Assembly (NCBI GenBank): GCA_002005505.1
Contig: KV908382.1
Location: 393,564-457,563 of the forward strand
Length of the DNA stretch: 64,000 nucleotides
Direction of reading: 5' to 3'
Source: Botryococcus braunii
Lineage: Eukaryota > Chlorophyta > Trebouxiophyceae
Position 1 is the first letter of the stretch, and each line of letters opens with the position of its first letter. Below the pieces are notes generated by a model. That model had not been told where the DNA came from. It did no database searches and was given only the letters and a program-made list of their open reading frames with translations. Shown piece after piece: positions 27,887 through 39,385 of the stretch. A program made the position numbers and the translations under genes.

Positions 27887-30800
27887 ATGATGGATCCTTT
27901 TGATGTAGATCCTGGTGACTTAAGTACTGAACCCATCCGTCGTCGCAACACTCACTCTGAGATTGATGAAACTGAAGACCAAACACATCAACAACTCCCA
28001 GAGACGGATCAACTTACAAGTGCAATTTCAACTGACATTGAAACACTGCATATGTACGAGCAGCTAGTTACGGTACTTGAGGCTAGTCCTGTACCTGGGC
28101 TTGCATCTGAATTTGCATCTTATTGTGTCCCGAGGCTTGGCCAGCCTGACAGGTCCGACATATACTGGGTCTTGAAAGGATTTACGCGTGTGACCACTAA
28201 GTTGCACAGGCAGTTCCACATGAGGATGCAGGGAGCAATCCATTCAGCAGTACATAGTGCTATCCAGTACAGCAACTCTCGGCAAACCACGCCCCAGCCT
28301 CGAGATGTGACACCTCAGGAAGTGGCAGCTCGACGCAAGAACTGCTACGAAAGAATGCCAAAACTGAAGAAGGGTGCCGACATTGAACTACATTTTATCC
28401 AGGTAAGACGTGCCCTGCAGATGGATGGCATGGGGTTGTCAGATCCTGAGAAGGTAGACATAGTGAGGCGTGCAACTGAAATTGATCAAGATGTAGCCAG
28501 GAGAGTAGAGGCTAATGTTGGAAGAAAATTGTATCTCAATGTTGAGGAGTATGCATCTGACCTTCAACAAATCTTCAAACCAAACCAACACGCGTATCGC
28601 GAAGCAATTAAGGGCAAAACACAAAGGCCTGATCAGACAGCCGTCAATTACATTGCCCACATTCGTGAGGTAGGATACCATTATTGGATTGGGGTACCTA
28701 CATCTGTTGATACATTTATATCTATCATTGAAACTATGACAAGGGAACACCAGCTCAACATGATGAACTTTCTGGACAATTCCCATGCTACACTTGAAAG
28801 AGATCCCAATGCAAAACCCATAACTTTCAATGATCTTGAAAATTGGGCCGCACGTTCCGACGCAAGACTTCTCAAGGCTAAGCGCGACAAGTCAGCCCAT
28901 AAGCCGCCTGCTGCCAATGGTGTCAACACAGATGATGCCAAAGAAGGTAAGGAGGAAGGTGGTAGGGGTGGACGTGGTCGTGGAGGCAGAGGGGGTCGTG
29001 GAGGACGTGGCGGGGGTAGAGCAAATGGGGCAGAAGCAGATTTTGTCCCTCTTTCATGTGTACTCTTGGCAGGATTTGGCTCAGATGATGAAAGTGAAGA
29101 GATTGACATTGTGCATAATTCACCTGCCACCCCATCTGGTCTGCAAGTTGCTGCAAGAGAGGGTGATGTCCATGTGTCAACTGTGCCATCATTGCATAGA
29201 AGTGCCAGGCATACCCGCAGCAACCCCTGCAATTTTGATCAAACGTTTCATGTTAACCAAATCACCAGTCCAATTAGGAAACAGTATGTTCCTACACCTG
29301 TTGTCACCACTAGTGCTGTGCCCTTGCCTCCTCTCAATAACCCATGTGTAAGAGGAACGGTAAGTCCACGGGTCGTCACACCGGCGCAAGTGTCAGCACT
29401 CAGGCAGTCAGCATCGCCAGTGCAACCCAGCACAGCAGTCAAATATCAGACAGATGTGACCTCATCACCACAGCAGAGTGAGCCTGCAGAGGAGTCAGAA
29501 TGGCGTCTGGTTCAGGGGCGAAAGAAGAAAAAAGTCGCTCCGAATCAAATACCGCCTCCAAGACCCCTGTCAGTCACACGCAGGCAATTAAAGAAGGCAG
29601 CCGTAGTTCAGAGACCGGCTCCTTCAGCTACTACACCTCAGGTGGTTGGTGAGCCACGTGCAGCGGCAGCCAGGCCAGTGGCAGCACCATCCTTTGTGGA
29701 TCCTCGGCTGCAAGAGAATTACGACTCGCTGCCAGGACCACGACACACCGCAAGACCAGTACGGCAACCGCAGGTGCCAACTAGGGTGTCAACTCAGCCT
29801 CATATCAGCATGCTTGCACCTATGCAACCAAGGGCAGCACAGCACAGGCCAGCAACACACCAACCGGCACCTCCGCCTCCAATCTACAGCAGTCACTTTG
29901 GTAATCCTGCATTTGGATCTTACGTGTCACCTTTAGGTCAGAACACCTTACCAATTCCTAACCCAAACAGGCCCATGCATTGGCAACCACACATTCCTGA
30001 TCCAAACCCAGTCACACTTGGTCATTTTGGTGCTGGATTGACTGAAAAGGATGTAGTGAACCCCGATGGGTCTATCAAAAATCCTGAGCACATATTTGAC
30101 AATTGTGTTGATAGTAATGTTTCGCACTCTGGTAGATCACCGGCAGATCTTGCTAGGTTTTGTAGGCAATATGGGTGCAATGTGGAGCCTGTGTACAAAC
30201 CAAATCCAGAAAACCCGTCGCAAATGCTTGCTCTGCACAACACCCCTGACAACAACCCGGTATTGCGAATGATTACTTCACAAGACATCAAATATGGTAA
30301 GCCAATTGTCACTACTATTGCTCCTCAAGTGCATATCACTGATGATGGTAGCTTGTGTATCACTACCCTTACACAAGACACAAGCGACCCCTTCCCTGTT
30401 TTTCATTCATTTGTTGTGAATTATGGTATTTTATACGAGCACTCCGAGCAATTGCGTCAACAGCGGATTCCACGGCAAACGGCGTTGTACAACGAGGGCT
30501 TCCTGGCAAATCTACACAAGAGAGCGCAGACAGTTGTCAACAACCGCACAGCTTTTGCCAACTCCCAGAACATGATGCAAGCTCAGTTCCACCGCGTGTC
30601 ACACTTGGCCCAGCATCAGCCAACACCGCAGCCGGCACAGCAGTCAGTCCCGCCACCTACTTCTTTACCAACAGTGAGCGGCCCTTCTGACACGCATGCC
30701 CCTGTATTTTGCAACATGATGTCTACCAACCTTGGCCCTCTGTCTGGCAGTGTGTACAACTCTTCTCTCAATCCAGTTGATGCTAATGCGATGCAAGGCC

Positions 30801-31828
30801 GGCGCCCAAACCGTGCCGAACATTTTCGCAATCAGGACAGACAAGACCCAAGGCCTAACCCGCCCAATCCATACTTCTATAGTCCTGAAAGCAGAATAGG
30901 CAATGCATCCTTCAACATCACCTTTGCAAGCTTATCCCAAATGGTTAGAAATCCCAAATTTCCTCCTTTTATCAACGCACTCAATGATTTTTTAGACAAT
31001 CCTCCTGTTGATCGTGCATCCATGGTAAACCTCACTGCTGCCCTGATGAATATGGCTGAAGAGGTGGGGATCCCTCTTAATTGTTCGATAGATTCTCAGC
31101 CCATTCAGTCTAAGGGGGGGGAGAGAGACACTGACTGTGATGCAGCTCGTGCGCGGGTAATAAACTGCCCGAGCCGAGAATCTTACGCTCCCGCAACCGT
31201 CAATCGCGGAAACTTGGATGACATTCCTGTATTTTCGCTGCTTTCTCCGTCATGGCAAGTTTCGGTGCCTACTGAGGACGACATCTCGCAGCTAACCTAC
31301 CTTCAAGCGGCTGCAGCTAAGTCCCCCACCATCTCATTCCCAACTGCATCGATGCCTACTGTAACGGTTAACCTTACCGACGCATCTGGAAAAGTCAAGT
31401 CTGACACCAGGAATGCATATTTGGACACTGGATGTAATGTAAATTTAATATCCAGGAAGGCATTCATGGCAGACAGCAACTCGTTCGGCCCTGACATGAA
31501 GGTGTACAATATAAAACCTTTCAATGTTCACTTGGCTGACGGGAAATCGGAAACCACTACATTTCAGGTAGTTTTGAATGCTTGTATTGCCATTGGCAAA
31601 GCATTCTACCCCTTGTCTTTCTTGGTAGTAGAAAACTGTACTGTTGACTACCTGATCGGTTTCCCATTCTTCTTTATGTACGATGCGCAATTGAAACCCG
31701 CACGTTCAAAAATGTCCCTAGGCGTGCCCAAAAAGAACCTCATTGACAAAGAGGCTGGGCATCATGGACCTTATCAAACTGTTGATGTTAAATTTCACAC
31801 TCGCAAACTCACACTCACCACAATTTAG
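27887..31828 (+). CDS. Gag and protease of the PHD element
   Basis: An uninterrupted frame of about 1313 residues from ATG 27887. Residues about 100-330 look like a gag capsid (RVTTKLHRQFHMRM, ELHFIQVRRALQMDGMGL, QTAVNYIAHIREVGYHYW). An RGG box of glycine-arginine repeats (about 28955-29025) takes the place of a CCHC zinc knuckle, none of which is visible. A long Pro/Gln-rich middle part of about 700 residues follows. Near the end is a retropepsin-like active site, NAYLDTGCNVNLISRKAFM (about 31411-31467), with a hydrophobic FLVVENCTVDYLIGFPFF. It is far longer than usual gypsy gag and intact. It stops at 31826-31828, and pol begins in a separate frame 173 nt later. Confidence 0.75.
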   Translation: MMDPFDVDPGDLSTEPIRRRNTHSEIDETEDQTHQQLPETDQLTSAISTDIETLHMYEQLVTVLEASPVPGLASEFASYCVPRLGQPDRSDIYWVLKGFTRVTTKLHRQFHMRMQGAIHSAVHSAIQYSNSRQTTPQPRDVTPQEVAARRKNCYERMPKLKKGADIELHFIQVRRALQMDGMGLSDPEKVDIVRRATEIDQDVARRVEANVGRKLYLNVEEYASDLQQIFKPNQHAYREAIKGKTQRPDQTAVNYIAHIREVGYHYWIGVPTSVDTFISIIETMTREHQLNMMNFLDNSHATLERDPNAKPITFNDLENWAARSDARLLKAKRDKSAHKPPAANGVNTDDAKEGKEEGGRGGRGRGGRGGRGGRGGGRANGAEADFVPLSCVLLAGFGSDDESEEIDIVHNSPATPSGLQVAAREGDVHVSTVPSLHRSARHTRSNPCNFDQTFHVNQITSPIRKQYVPTPVVTTSAVPLPPLNNPCVRGTVSPRVVTPAQVSALRQSASPVQPSTAVKYQTDVTSSPQQSEPAEESEWRLVQGRKKKKVAPNQIPPPRPLSVTRRQLKKAAVVQRPAPSATTPQVVGEPRAAAARPVAAPSFVDPRLQENYDSLPGPRHTARPVRQPQVPTRVSTQPHISMLAPMQPRAAQHRPATHQPAPPPPIYSSHFGNPAFGSYVSPLGQNTLPIPNPNRPMHWQPHIPDPNPVTLGHFGAGLTEKDVVNPDGSIKNPEHIFDNCVDSNVSHSGRSPADLARFCRQYGCNVEPVYKPNPENPSQMLALHNTPDNNPVLRMITSQDIKYGKPIVTTIAPQVHITDDGSLCITTLTQDTSDPFPVFHSFVVNYGILYEHSEQLRQQRIPRQTALYNEGFLANLHKRAQTVVNNRTAFANSQNMMQAQFHRVSHLAQHQPTPQPAQQSVPPPTSLPTVSGPSDTHAPVFCNMMSTNLGPLSGSVYNSSLNPVDANAMQGRRPNRAEHFRNQDRQDPRPNPPNPYFYSPESRIGNASFNITFASLSQMVRNPKFPPFINALNDFLDNPPVDRASMVNLTAALMNMAEEVGIPLNCSIDSQPIQSKGGERDTDCDAARARVINCPSRESYAPATVNRGNLDDIPVFSLLSPSWQVSVPTEDDISQLTYLQAAAAKSPTISFPTASMPTVTVNLTDASGKVKSDTRNAYLDTGCNVNLISRKAFMADSNSFGPDMKVYNIKPFNVHLADGKSETTTFQVVLNACIAIGKAFYPLSFLVVENCTVDYLIGFPFFFMYDAQLKPARSKMSLGVPKKNLIDKEAGHHGPYQTVDVKFHTRKLTLTTI

Positions 31829-32001
31829 TTAGTCGGTTTTTGCACTAACATGTGGTGCAGCCACACATGAACCTTACATTCGAATGCATATGGAGGGATA
31901 ACGTTCCCCAGCAGCACTTGCCTCCGGACTTGTGGGTGTATGACCCGCTGCAGCAAGTCATCCGGAGCTGTTAATGCGATGCAGCACTTCTGCCATTTTC
32001 T

Positions 32002-35000
32002 GTGGCTCTGAGAGATGAGCTTCAATATTATGGTGACGCTGATCCAGCCCCTTCTCTCATCCCTCAGTCATTAATCTCCATGCATTCCGTACAGATTGAT
32101 GACTTAGATTTGTTTAATGAAGATCTTCACCTAGCTGAAATTATAGCTAAACCTAGAATTGTTCCTGAAGATCTGAGCAAGAAAGACGATATTGAATTTC
32201 TCCTGTCTAAGTACTCCTGCCTGTTTAGTACTGGGCAATCTGATTTAGGTCGAGTTGCCAACCCTGAGATATCTCATCGTATCGTTGTACATGAAGATGC
32301 CACTCCTCCCACGAGACTGAGAGCCATGTCTCAATACTCTGGAGAGAGAGAGAATTCATGATTAAAGAAGTTCAAATGTTACTTGATCTTGGCATTGTGC
32401 AACCTACGGACACTCCTTGGATATCTGCCCCTGTCATTGTTAAGAAACATGACGGCACACTTCGACTATGCATAGATTTCCGTCCTTTAAACAAAGTCAC
32501 TGTTCCTGATCCGTACCCCTTACCAGTGATTGATGCAATGCTTAGAAGAATGTCTAAAGCTAAGTATTTCTCTTCTGTTGATATTGCCTCTGCATTTTGG
32601 CAAGTTCCCATGCATGTCTCGGATAGGAAATACACTGGATTTATGACACCCACTGGCAAATATGAATGGTTGCGTATGCCGTTCGGCCTGAAAAATGCAT
32701 CAAGTACTTTTCAACGGTTAATGGATCATATAATTGGACAGACTGACTTTACTGCCGTATATCTAGATGACATTTACATATTTTCAGAAACATGGGAAAT
32801 CATGTGATGCATCTTGATATTGTTTTTGGTAAATTATTTGACAATGGCATTAAACTCAAACTCCCTAAATGTATCTTTGGAGCTCCTCACATTAAAGCTT
32901 TGGGACACATAGTGGGAAATGGGGAGATGAGGCCTGACCCTCAAAATGTTGAAGCCATCCTTGCCTTGCCTGTGCCTCGTGATGTCCACATGGTGCGGTC
33001 GGTGCTAGGTGCGTACGGTTACTACAGAGGTTATGTAGAAAACTTCGCACTTAAAACTGCCCCCTTAACCTACTTGACTAAGAAATGTGCTCAAGGAAAG
33101 TGGGACTGGACACCTCTCTGCCAGAAGGCATACGATGAACTCAAAACTGCCTTGACCTCTCAACCCATACTGAGAATGCCTCGTTTTGATTTAGTTTTTA
33201 TTGTAACCACTGATTGGTCCAAGCTGGCCATTGGTGCTGTTTTGAGTCAAGTTGATCCTGATACCAACTTCGACCACCCTGTTGCGTATGCGTCTCGTCT
33301 TCTTTCCGCTGCTGAGCAAAATTATTCTCCTACTGAAGGGGAGTGTCTAGCTCTTGTATGGGCAGTACGGAAGTATAGAATTTATCTTGATGGACGCAAA
33401 TTTATTGTTTACACTAATCATTCCGCATTGCAGTGGCTAAATTCTAAGAGACATGAAAACAGCAAGTTAGAGAGATGGGCACTTGCACTGCAAGAATTTG
33501 AACATGAAATCAGATACAAACGAGGGGAAGAAAACCTAGTCGCTGATTGTCTTTCTCGTCTTGTGTCTGCTGCTGCTATCTCTGTATATGCTACAAAATC
33601 TCTTTGGCCCGCACATGCGAAGAAGCAAAAGGAATTGGATGATATTCCATGTGTTGTATGTGGTTACCCTCAAGGGCATGACAACATTGTTATATGTGAT
33701 GGCTGTGATCGATGCTTTCATCTTCGATGTCTCCTTCCCCCTAGGTCAGTCGTGCCTAATGGATGTTGGTACTGCCCAGCTTGCGACCCCTTCTTTGGTG
33801 AAAAAGGTGGATCTAGGCTTGAGGAAGTACGGGATAAGCAGACACCTTTCAAATATCGTCACACCGAGCCATACTTGCCTGAAAATGACCCCATGATGCA
33901 ATACATTGAATCAGACCATGACCTAGCTTTGTTATCTGACTTACCCCCATCAAAAGCAGCCAACATCCGCATTCGTGCATCCTATATGTTCAAACACCCA
34001 AAAATTCCTGGCTGGCTGATGATGTTTAAAAAGATTAGGGGTAGGCCTTCTCGCTGGCTTGTGTATCCTCCCTTGGAGTATAGGTGGGATATTATATCTA
34101 TGATACATGATGTGTTAGGACATTCAGGCATTTCCCAAACTTTGGTAGTTGTTCACCAGCATTTTCACTGGCCGGGCATAAAAGATGATATTGCCCTGGT
34201 CATTAAAACTTGTGATGCATGCCAAAGAGTGAAAGCCAATGTGCCTTTCTTTCCTCCTCCAGAGCGTCCTGCACTGTATCAGCCACTTGGTCATGTGCAT
34301 GTTGATTTGTTTGGCCCCTATGATAAAGAAATGGCTGATCCTCCCTCTGGCAGACGCAACACCACCCGTGTCTTTGTATTTATTATGATCGATTATTTCA
34401 CGAAAGTTGCAGAATGGGTTGTGATTGACAACAAACAGCCCATGACTGTAGCCCGAGCCTTCTATGACCATTGGATTTGTCGTTATGGTGCCCCTGCTGT
34501 CATTACGAGTGACAATGGCAACGAATTCAAGTCCGATTTTGCTCACATGGTCTCCCGGCTCGGCATCTATCACATTTACACATCCGCAAATCATCCCTCA
34601 GCTAATGGTGTGGCAGAGAGGATGGTGCAGACCATTAAGAGAATGCTTACCACTCACTTTAATGAGCATCCCCTTAATTGGATCTCTGCACTTCACACCA
34701 TGAGACTTGCTTACATGTGCAGCCCACATAAGGCATTGAATAATATCTCTCCGTGTGAAATGTTGTTCGGATTCCGACCCAAGCTTCCACTTCCTGTCTC
34801 TGATGTATTGTGCAACTCATTTAATGTTGAACCTCCTCTCAATCATGTTGAACACTTTCACTTGTTGCAAGAAAAACTAAGGTTGTATCAGGATGACGCT
34901 GCCCTTGCTCTAGATCAAGCTATGCATAGAAATGTCATGTCAAAGCTCAAGAAGAAAAAGGTGAATAAGGACATTAAGGTAGGGGATTTAGTGCTTGAAA

Positions 35001-35251
35001 TCACTCCAACAGCAAGCCCCCTCAGAACAAACCTTAAAGGCCCTTTTCTGGTTGTCAAACTGAATCACTCACGCAATGTTGCACTTCTGCGCACCGGCGC
35101 AACGCAACATCGGCAACCGCGATATTTTAAACGGCACACCTCACACTTAGTTAAGTATCATGAAAAGCCTCCAGCTGGCTTGGGGGGGGAAGATGCCGTG
35201 GACGACCTCAAAAACCCAGCAGTAGTCAAATTCATGGAAGAAATGTCTTGA
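32002..35251 (+). pseudogene. Pol of the PHD element: RT, RNase H, PHD finger, integrase
   Basis: Order: RT entry (ISHRIVVHEDATPPTRLRAM), LRLCIDFRPLNKVTVPDPYP, VDIASAFWQVPM, MPFGLKNASSTFQRLMD, catalytic VYLDDIYIFS, thumb LGHIVGNGEMRPDP. RNase H follows (VTTDWSKLAIGAVLSQ, HSALQWLNSKR, VADCLSRL), then a PHD finger (33650-33784). Integrase is last: HDVLGHSG...CDACQ zinc domain, Asp in HVDLFGPYD, TSDNGNEF and Glu in NGVAERMVQ, then a GPF-type module. Two small lesions break it: a length change in a GA run at about 32341-32357 and a one-base loss near 32790. No chromodomain is present. Confidence 0.9.
33650..33784 (+). other. PHD zinc finger embedded in pol
   Basis: A canonical C4HC3 pattern: CVVC, then CDGC after 11 residues, HLRC (H and C), and CPAC after 14 residues, with the usual Trp two residues before the last pair. 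PHD fingers usually read histone H3 tails. The position between RNase H and integrase suggests a chromatin reader for target choice, playing the part chromodomains play in chromoviruses. That role is inference. Confidence 0.92.
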
Positions 35252-35886
35252 AATCTTCACTGTTTTATTGTTGTCATTACTGTATGCACTGTGTTTTTCA
35301 TATTTGTACTTGCATACATATTTTGGCAACATGCATTACCTTGCTGGAACCTTGGCTGGAAAGTGGGTACATCCCATAAGTACTTCCATGGTTCACTATT
35401 TATATTCGTGGACGTGTACGAGTACCTGTACGTGGACGAGTACCTGTACGTGGACGAATGCCTGTACGTGTACGAGTACCTGTACGTGGACGAGTACCTG
35501 TACGTGGACGAATGCCTGTACGTGTACGAGTACGTGGACGAGTACCAGTCCGTGGACGAGTACCTGTACATGGACGAGGACCTAGTACCTTTCCTTGGAC
35601 GGGACAAATGACCTGAATGGAGACCGACACCTTTCTTGGCTGTGAGCCATTTACTGGAGCACATTGTAACAGTTGTACCAGGAGCCCCATCATCCCTCAT
35701 GCAGTACCAGGATGGACCATCTGCCACCTGTACGGGACTGGTCACCTCTCGTAATTGTAACGGAGCCAATTCTGGCCATATCCTGATCCGGATCGGAGCG
35801 GCCTTCATAAGCCGATTCGCCGCTCGGAGATCGTCAGAAATTGCGCAAGATCATCTCTCTCTAACTTTCTGAAGCTGTACTTCATC
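35252..35886. repeat. Spacer with 18-bp minisatellite
   Basis: 35404-35580 consists of about ten variants of an 18-bp unit (TACGTGGACGAGTACCTG and similar). Open frames through it (Tyr-Leu-Tyr-Val-Asp-Glu repeats; on the other strand Arg/Thr repeats) are probably by-products. The remainder, 35581-35886, has no gene I can support. Confidence 0.8.
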
Positions 35887-36784
35887 ATGCAAGATCAACC
35901 CAAGCCAAAGCAACCGGCACGCAAGACTGTTAAAGCAATCAGGGCGGATGATTACAAAGCTTCCCTGCTTAGGATTATTACTAGGCTTGAGGGAGCAGAC
36001 AAAGGCGACAGTACTGATGCCCAACTTATCAGTACGGCTGCGGCAGACTATGAGAACTTTAAGGCAGACATCCGTGTCCTCAATAACGTTTTATTCATAC
36101 ACGAAGACATCAATCGTGGCGTTAAGGGTTGGCAGTCTTATATGCTGGATCCCTTGAAGAATATCACAAGGGATGTGCAAAAAGATGAGGTATGGGGGTT
36201 CTCCCCTTTTTGTTCACCACATATATGTGATGGTGCTTCTCGTCCTTAAGCTTGTTGTAGATCACACGCAATCTAAGTCCGTACGAGCACGTGTGTCTCG
36301 CGTTAGCAGTACGTGCAGATCACCAGTAACGGATCGCCTTTAAGGCGCCCGGCTGCTAACTGATCCTCAGATTTATACTTGGGGTTAAGAGGATATTTAT
36401 GGAATTATGTGTGCTTGTAGCTCTGCAGTAAGGTCTACAAGAACTTTTGAACTTGAAGGAAACTGAAAGGGGACAACTCCACAGGATGGGATATTGAGGA
36501 AGATGAATGCACTTGGAGTCAAATCGGGAAAAATCAGCAAGACGCAGAAGAACAGACTCCAGAAGGAAAAAGAAGAGCTCAGACAAGCAACTGCCGCCTA
36601 TGCTAAGAAGAAGAAAGCAATAGTGGCAGAAAATCAGGAGCCAACTGCACCCAAAACCCAAGATGTTGCAATGGGGGATGCAGAGGCACTGGACAAGGCC
36701 CAAGATGAGAAAGAGATTAGTGAGAAGTTAGAAAAGGCTGAAATCACTAAGCCTCTTCTGGAATTCAAGTATTATGCAGTTTGA
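35887..36784 (+). CDS. Unrecognised two-exon ORF after pol
   Basis: Exon 1 is 35887-36189 (ATG, 101 codons, ends GATGAG|GTATGG). Exon 2 is 36485-36784 (after CTCCACAG, 100 codons with stop). Both are phase 0, so splicing would give 200 residues. Exon 1 is a mixed helical domain with no family match. Exon 2 is strongly Lys/Glu/Ala-rich (KNRLQKEKEELRQATAAYAK) and likely a coiled coil. The 295-nt intron contains the right 143-bp repeat. It may be a third gene of the retroelement, a captured host gene fragment, or chance. If spliced as drawn, the repeat is intronic and cannot be a simple terminal LTR. Confidence 0.4.
36230..36372 (+). repeat. Right 143-bp repeat (candidate 3' LTR of PHD element)
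   Basis: See 26509-26652. It lies inside the predicted intron 36190-36484. Confidence 0.65.
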
Positions 36785-38899
36785 AAGACTTGGAGGACTG
36801 ATCCGTGCTTTGTGTTTGCTGTTTACAAGAACTTAGTTGCTCTACAGCTACATTCAGACAAAGGCAACTAGCATGAGACATTTTCATATGACTTATAGTT
36901 CCTGGTGTATCAATATGCTAAGGGAACTGCAGCAATGCAGTGATTTATTCCAGCTACGTCATGATTTATATCAATCTGGTTTAAGACTCTGCAATTTGAA
37001 CAATTAAAGGCTACAAGGTGTACAGCAGTTAGCCTTATTGGACATGTCAGAGTATTGTTAGATGGTATGGTACAATGGTCAGTGATGTACAGGCGGTAAT
37101 CTGGTTTGAACCACTCCAAATCCTTGCGAAAGGATCAATTGTAATTTTTGTTCACCACAGTGTTGTGAAAACCTCTAAGAAAGGTATGTTGAGTTTTTGA
37201 CCTGGTGTTGAAAGTTTTTGGGCTGACCAGGAGTGAGTTGTGGGTACCAGAAGATTACAATTTTATCGTTGCGCAATGCATGCGCTTCACGCCCTGACCT
37301 AGAGTGTGGCATGGACCATAGGGTAATTGACCCAGAATGTTTAAGGTGATATACATGAATGACCTGGTGTTGAAAGTTTTAGGGCTGACCAGGAGTGAGT
37401 TGTGGGTACCAGAAGATTACAATTTTATTGTTGCGCAATGCATGCGCTTCACGCCCTGACCTCCTGTCTGGCATGGACCATAGGGTAATTGACCCAGAAT
37501 GTTTAAGGTGATATACATGAATGACTCTAGGAATGCAAAAAGGTGCAGTTGGGGTAGAAATAGCTGCAAGTTAGTCTTAATCCATGGTGCGGGCTACACA
37601 AAGGATATGAGTGTTAGATGGGCCAAATTATGAACACCAAAAATTGCTAACATGTGAAGCTAATTCTGTTATTGACATGGAAAAGAATTGGTTTCTGAGG
37701 ACACTGAATTAATTTGAAGAGTTTTGGGTTAACCTGTGACATAATGTGGTCAGGGGAAGCTCATCAGTTCTCGTTGCGTGCGTGCGCGCGTTGCGCTTTG
37801 CGCGCGTTTGGATGTTGAGTAGCCTAATGTCTAGTAGTGATGATGGAAAGGATCTACTGTGCTCAACATGAGGTTACTGATAGGTACCTGTGATAACCTT
37901 AGCTCCTCAAGCAGAGGATGGTGATATTTGACCCAACACACGTAAGCGTTGGTGACTTTGTAAGTCATGTGTATTGTTGCAGCAACGCCCTTAGAGACTG
38001 ATCATAGTACTGATGGTGTATAGATAAGACTTTTTTAAGGGTTATGTGAATAAATAGGGTAGAGGTGAGCTACCATCATTGTGACCAATACAAGTGAGCT
38101 TTGGGTGGTAGAATTGTCAGTTACAGACAATTCAATCCTAAGGCCTTGATGCATCGGTGCACCCTCACGTCAGAAAGCTAGACCGGGATAGCCAGTAAAA
38201 TCAATGAAAGCTAGAGAGAGATCTTCGAGATAGCCACAGAGCCAAGTTTGGGAGTTGTGGCCATATGTGAGAAATATTGAAAAGTTCCAGATGAAAATTG
38301 TTGATATCCAGACTCTAGGTTATATATCATGAAACATAGTCGTTAGATGCGTTTTGGGTGCACGTCGCTTGTAACGGTGTCTGTTTAGTCTTGATGTTTC
38401 AAATCATTAACCAAATAAAAGTATAGAGGTTGGAGAAATATAATTTGGTCGACGGACCGTGAAACATGTAATAGCACTTCCAGGGGAAGCGATGTGAGTT
38501 AGGGCAAGACAACTTGACAGAAACCATGACTACTTCAATAGAGAAGGTACTCAAGCAGTAAGTCCTGGGTCATGTTGGTTGTGCAAGTATTGGCCTCCAT
38601 ATGGTGATAGAAAGGGAACTCACACAAGAAATCACGGTCGCAACTAGTGTCGATGTCACGCCATGGACAAAAGGGTCAGATGAAATGTATGGGGGGCTTT
38701 GAAAGTGAGGGGATGGATTTTGAGTCTACATGTATGTTTAGCTGTCATGATCATCATGACGGGTACGTATTAACTGCATGTCGTCACTTGAACACGTCGA
38801 GGAGACTAGTCTTCAATTGTTGTCAGAGGTATTACTACGGTATACATGAGTGGTGTCTACGGACTTAGAATAGCGTTGCAAAACGTCGGAAAGGGTGTG
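36785..38899. other. Non-coding part of Copia-3 or of its passenger
   Basis: No gene recognised. A 162-bp tandem duplication lies at 37199-37522 (GACCTGGTGTTGAAAG...ATATACATGAAT). 37770-37805 has a GTGCGTGCGCGCG run. A short frame at 38647-38868 matches nothing known. Confidence 0.6.
37199..37522. repeat. 162-bp tandem duplication
   Basis: Copies 37199-37360 and 37361-37522 are nearly identical, differing mainly at AGAGTGTGG versus CCTGTCTGG. Confidence 0.9.
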
Positions 38900-39385
38900 T
38901 GTGAGGATGGTCGTGGATACTCCAATGTTCAAGGACTTTGTGGCTGGCAGCAGGCTCGAGTCCAAGGATGTGGACTCTGTAGGGTCAGTCACTCCTGGCC
39001 ATCGGTATTGTGAGCTTAAAGGGTCACTGCGGTATACTGCCAACACCACCAGAACTGACGTTGCACAGGCAGTTGGTGTGTTGCCAAGGTACAGAATGAG
39101 CCCTACCACTTCGCACTGGAGTGAAGCCATTCGAGTGCTGAAGTATCTTAGGGACACCCGAGAGTTAGCTTTTAACTCTTGGAGGGAAGATACCCGAGCG
39201 TGAAGGCTTTGTGGATGCCACTATGCTAGGGAGGCCATAGGAAAGGGGCTGGCAGATATCCCCTATGTGGAATCTGCTCACAATGTGGCTGACTTAATGA
39301 CCAAGCCACTTGCTAAGCCCGTGTTTGTTGGTCATCGTGATTCACTAGGTTTGAGAAGATACACAAGCATGCAGGCAAGGGGAAG
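38900..39385 (+). pseudogene. Copia-3 RNase H remnant and polypurine tract
   Basis: Encodes degraded copia pol: TPGHRYCELKGSLRY, TRTDVAQAVGVLPRYRM, PTTSHWSEAIRVLKYL. In another frame the terminal SAHNVADLMTKPLAKPVF (about 39276-39330) appears. The segment between them (DAD, YCDN motifs) is deleted. It ends in GGCAAGGGGAAG before the LTR. It is closest in this window to Copia-2. Confidence 0.82.

Larger units (their letters stand above)
26509..36372 (+). mobile_element. PHD-finger Ty3/gypsy-type element (boundaries provisional)
   Basis: Direct repeats of about 143 bp (26509-26652 and 36230-36372; TGTGATGGTGC...GATCCTCA) differ at two positions that I can see and bracket a gag-pol region. They look like short LTRs, but no target duplication or convincing primer-binding site was found. 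A possible coding exon (36485-36784) continues beyond the right repeat, so the true ends may lie further out. The inside holds a 1.2-kb leader, a 1.3-kb-residue gag/protease frame, pol with RT, RNase H, PHD finger and integrase, a minisatellite, and an extra ORF. Confidence 0.7.

Noticed and set aside
35257..35808. Tyr/Asp/Glu and Arg/Thr repeat proteins over the 18-bp minisatellite
   Set aside because: Same artefact as above, and present on both strands.
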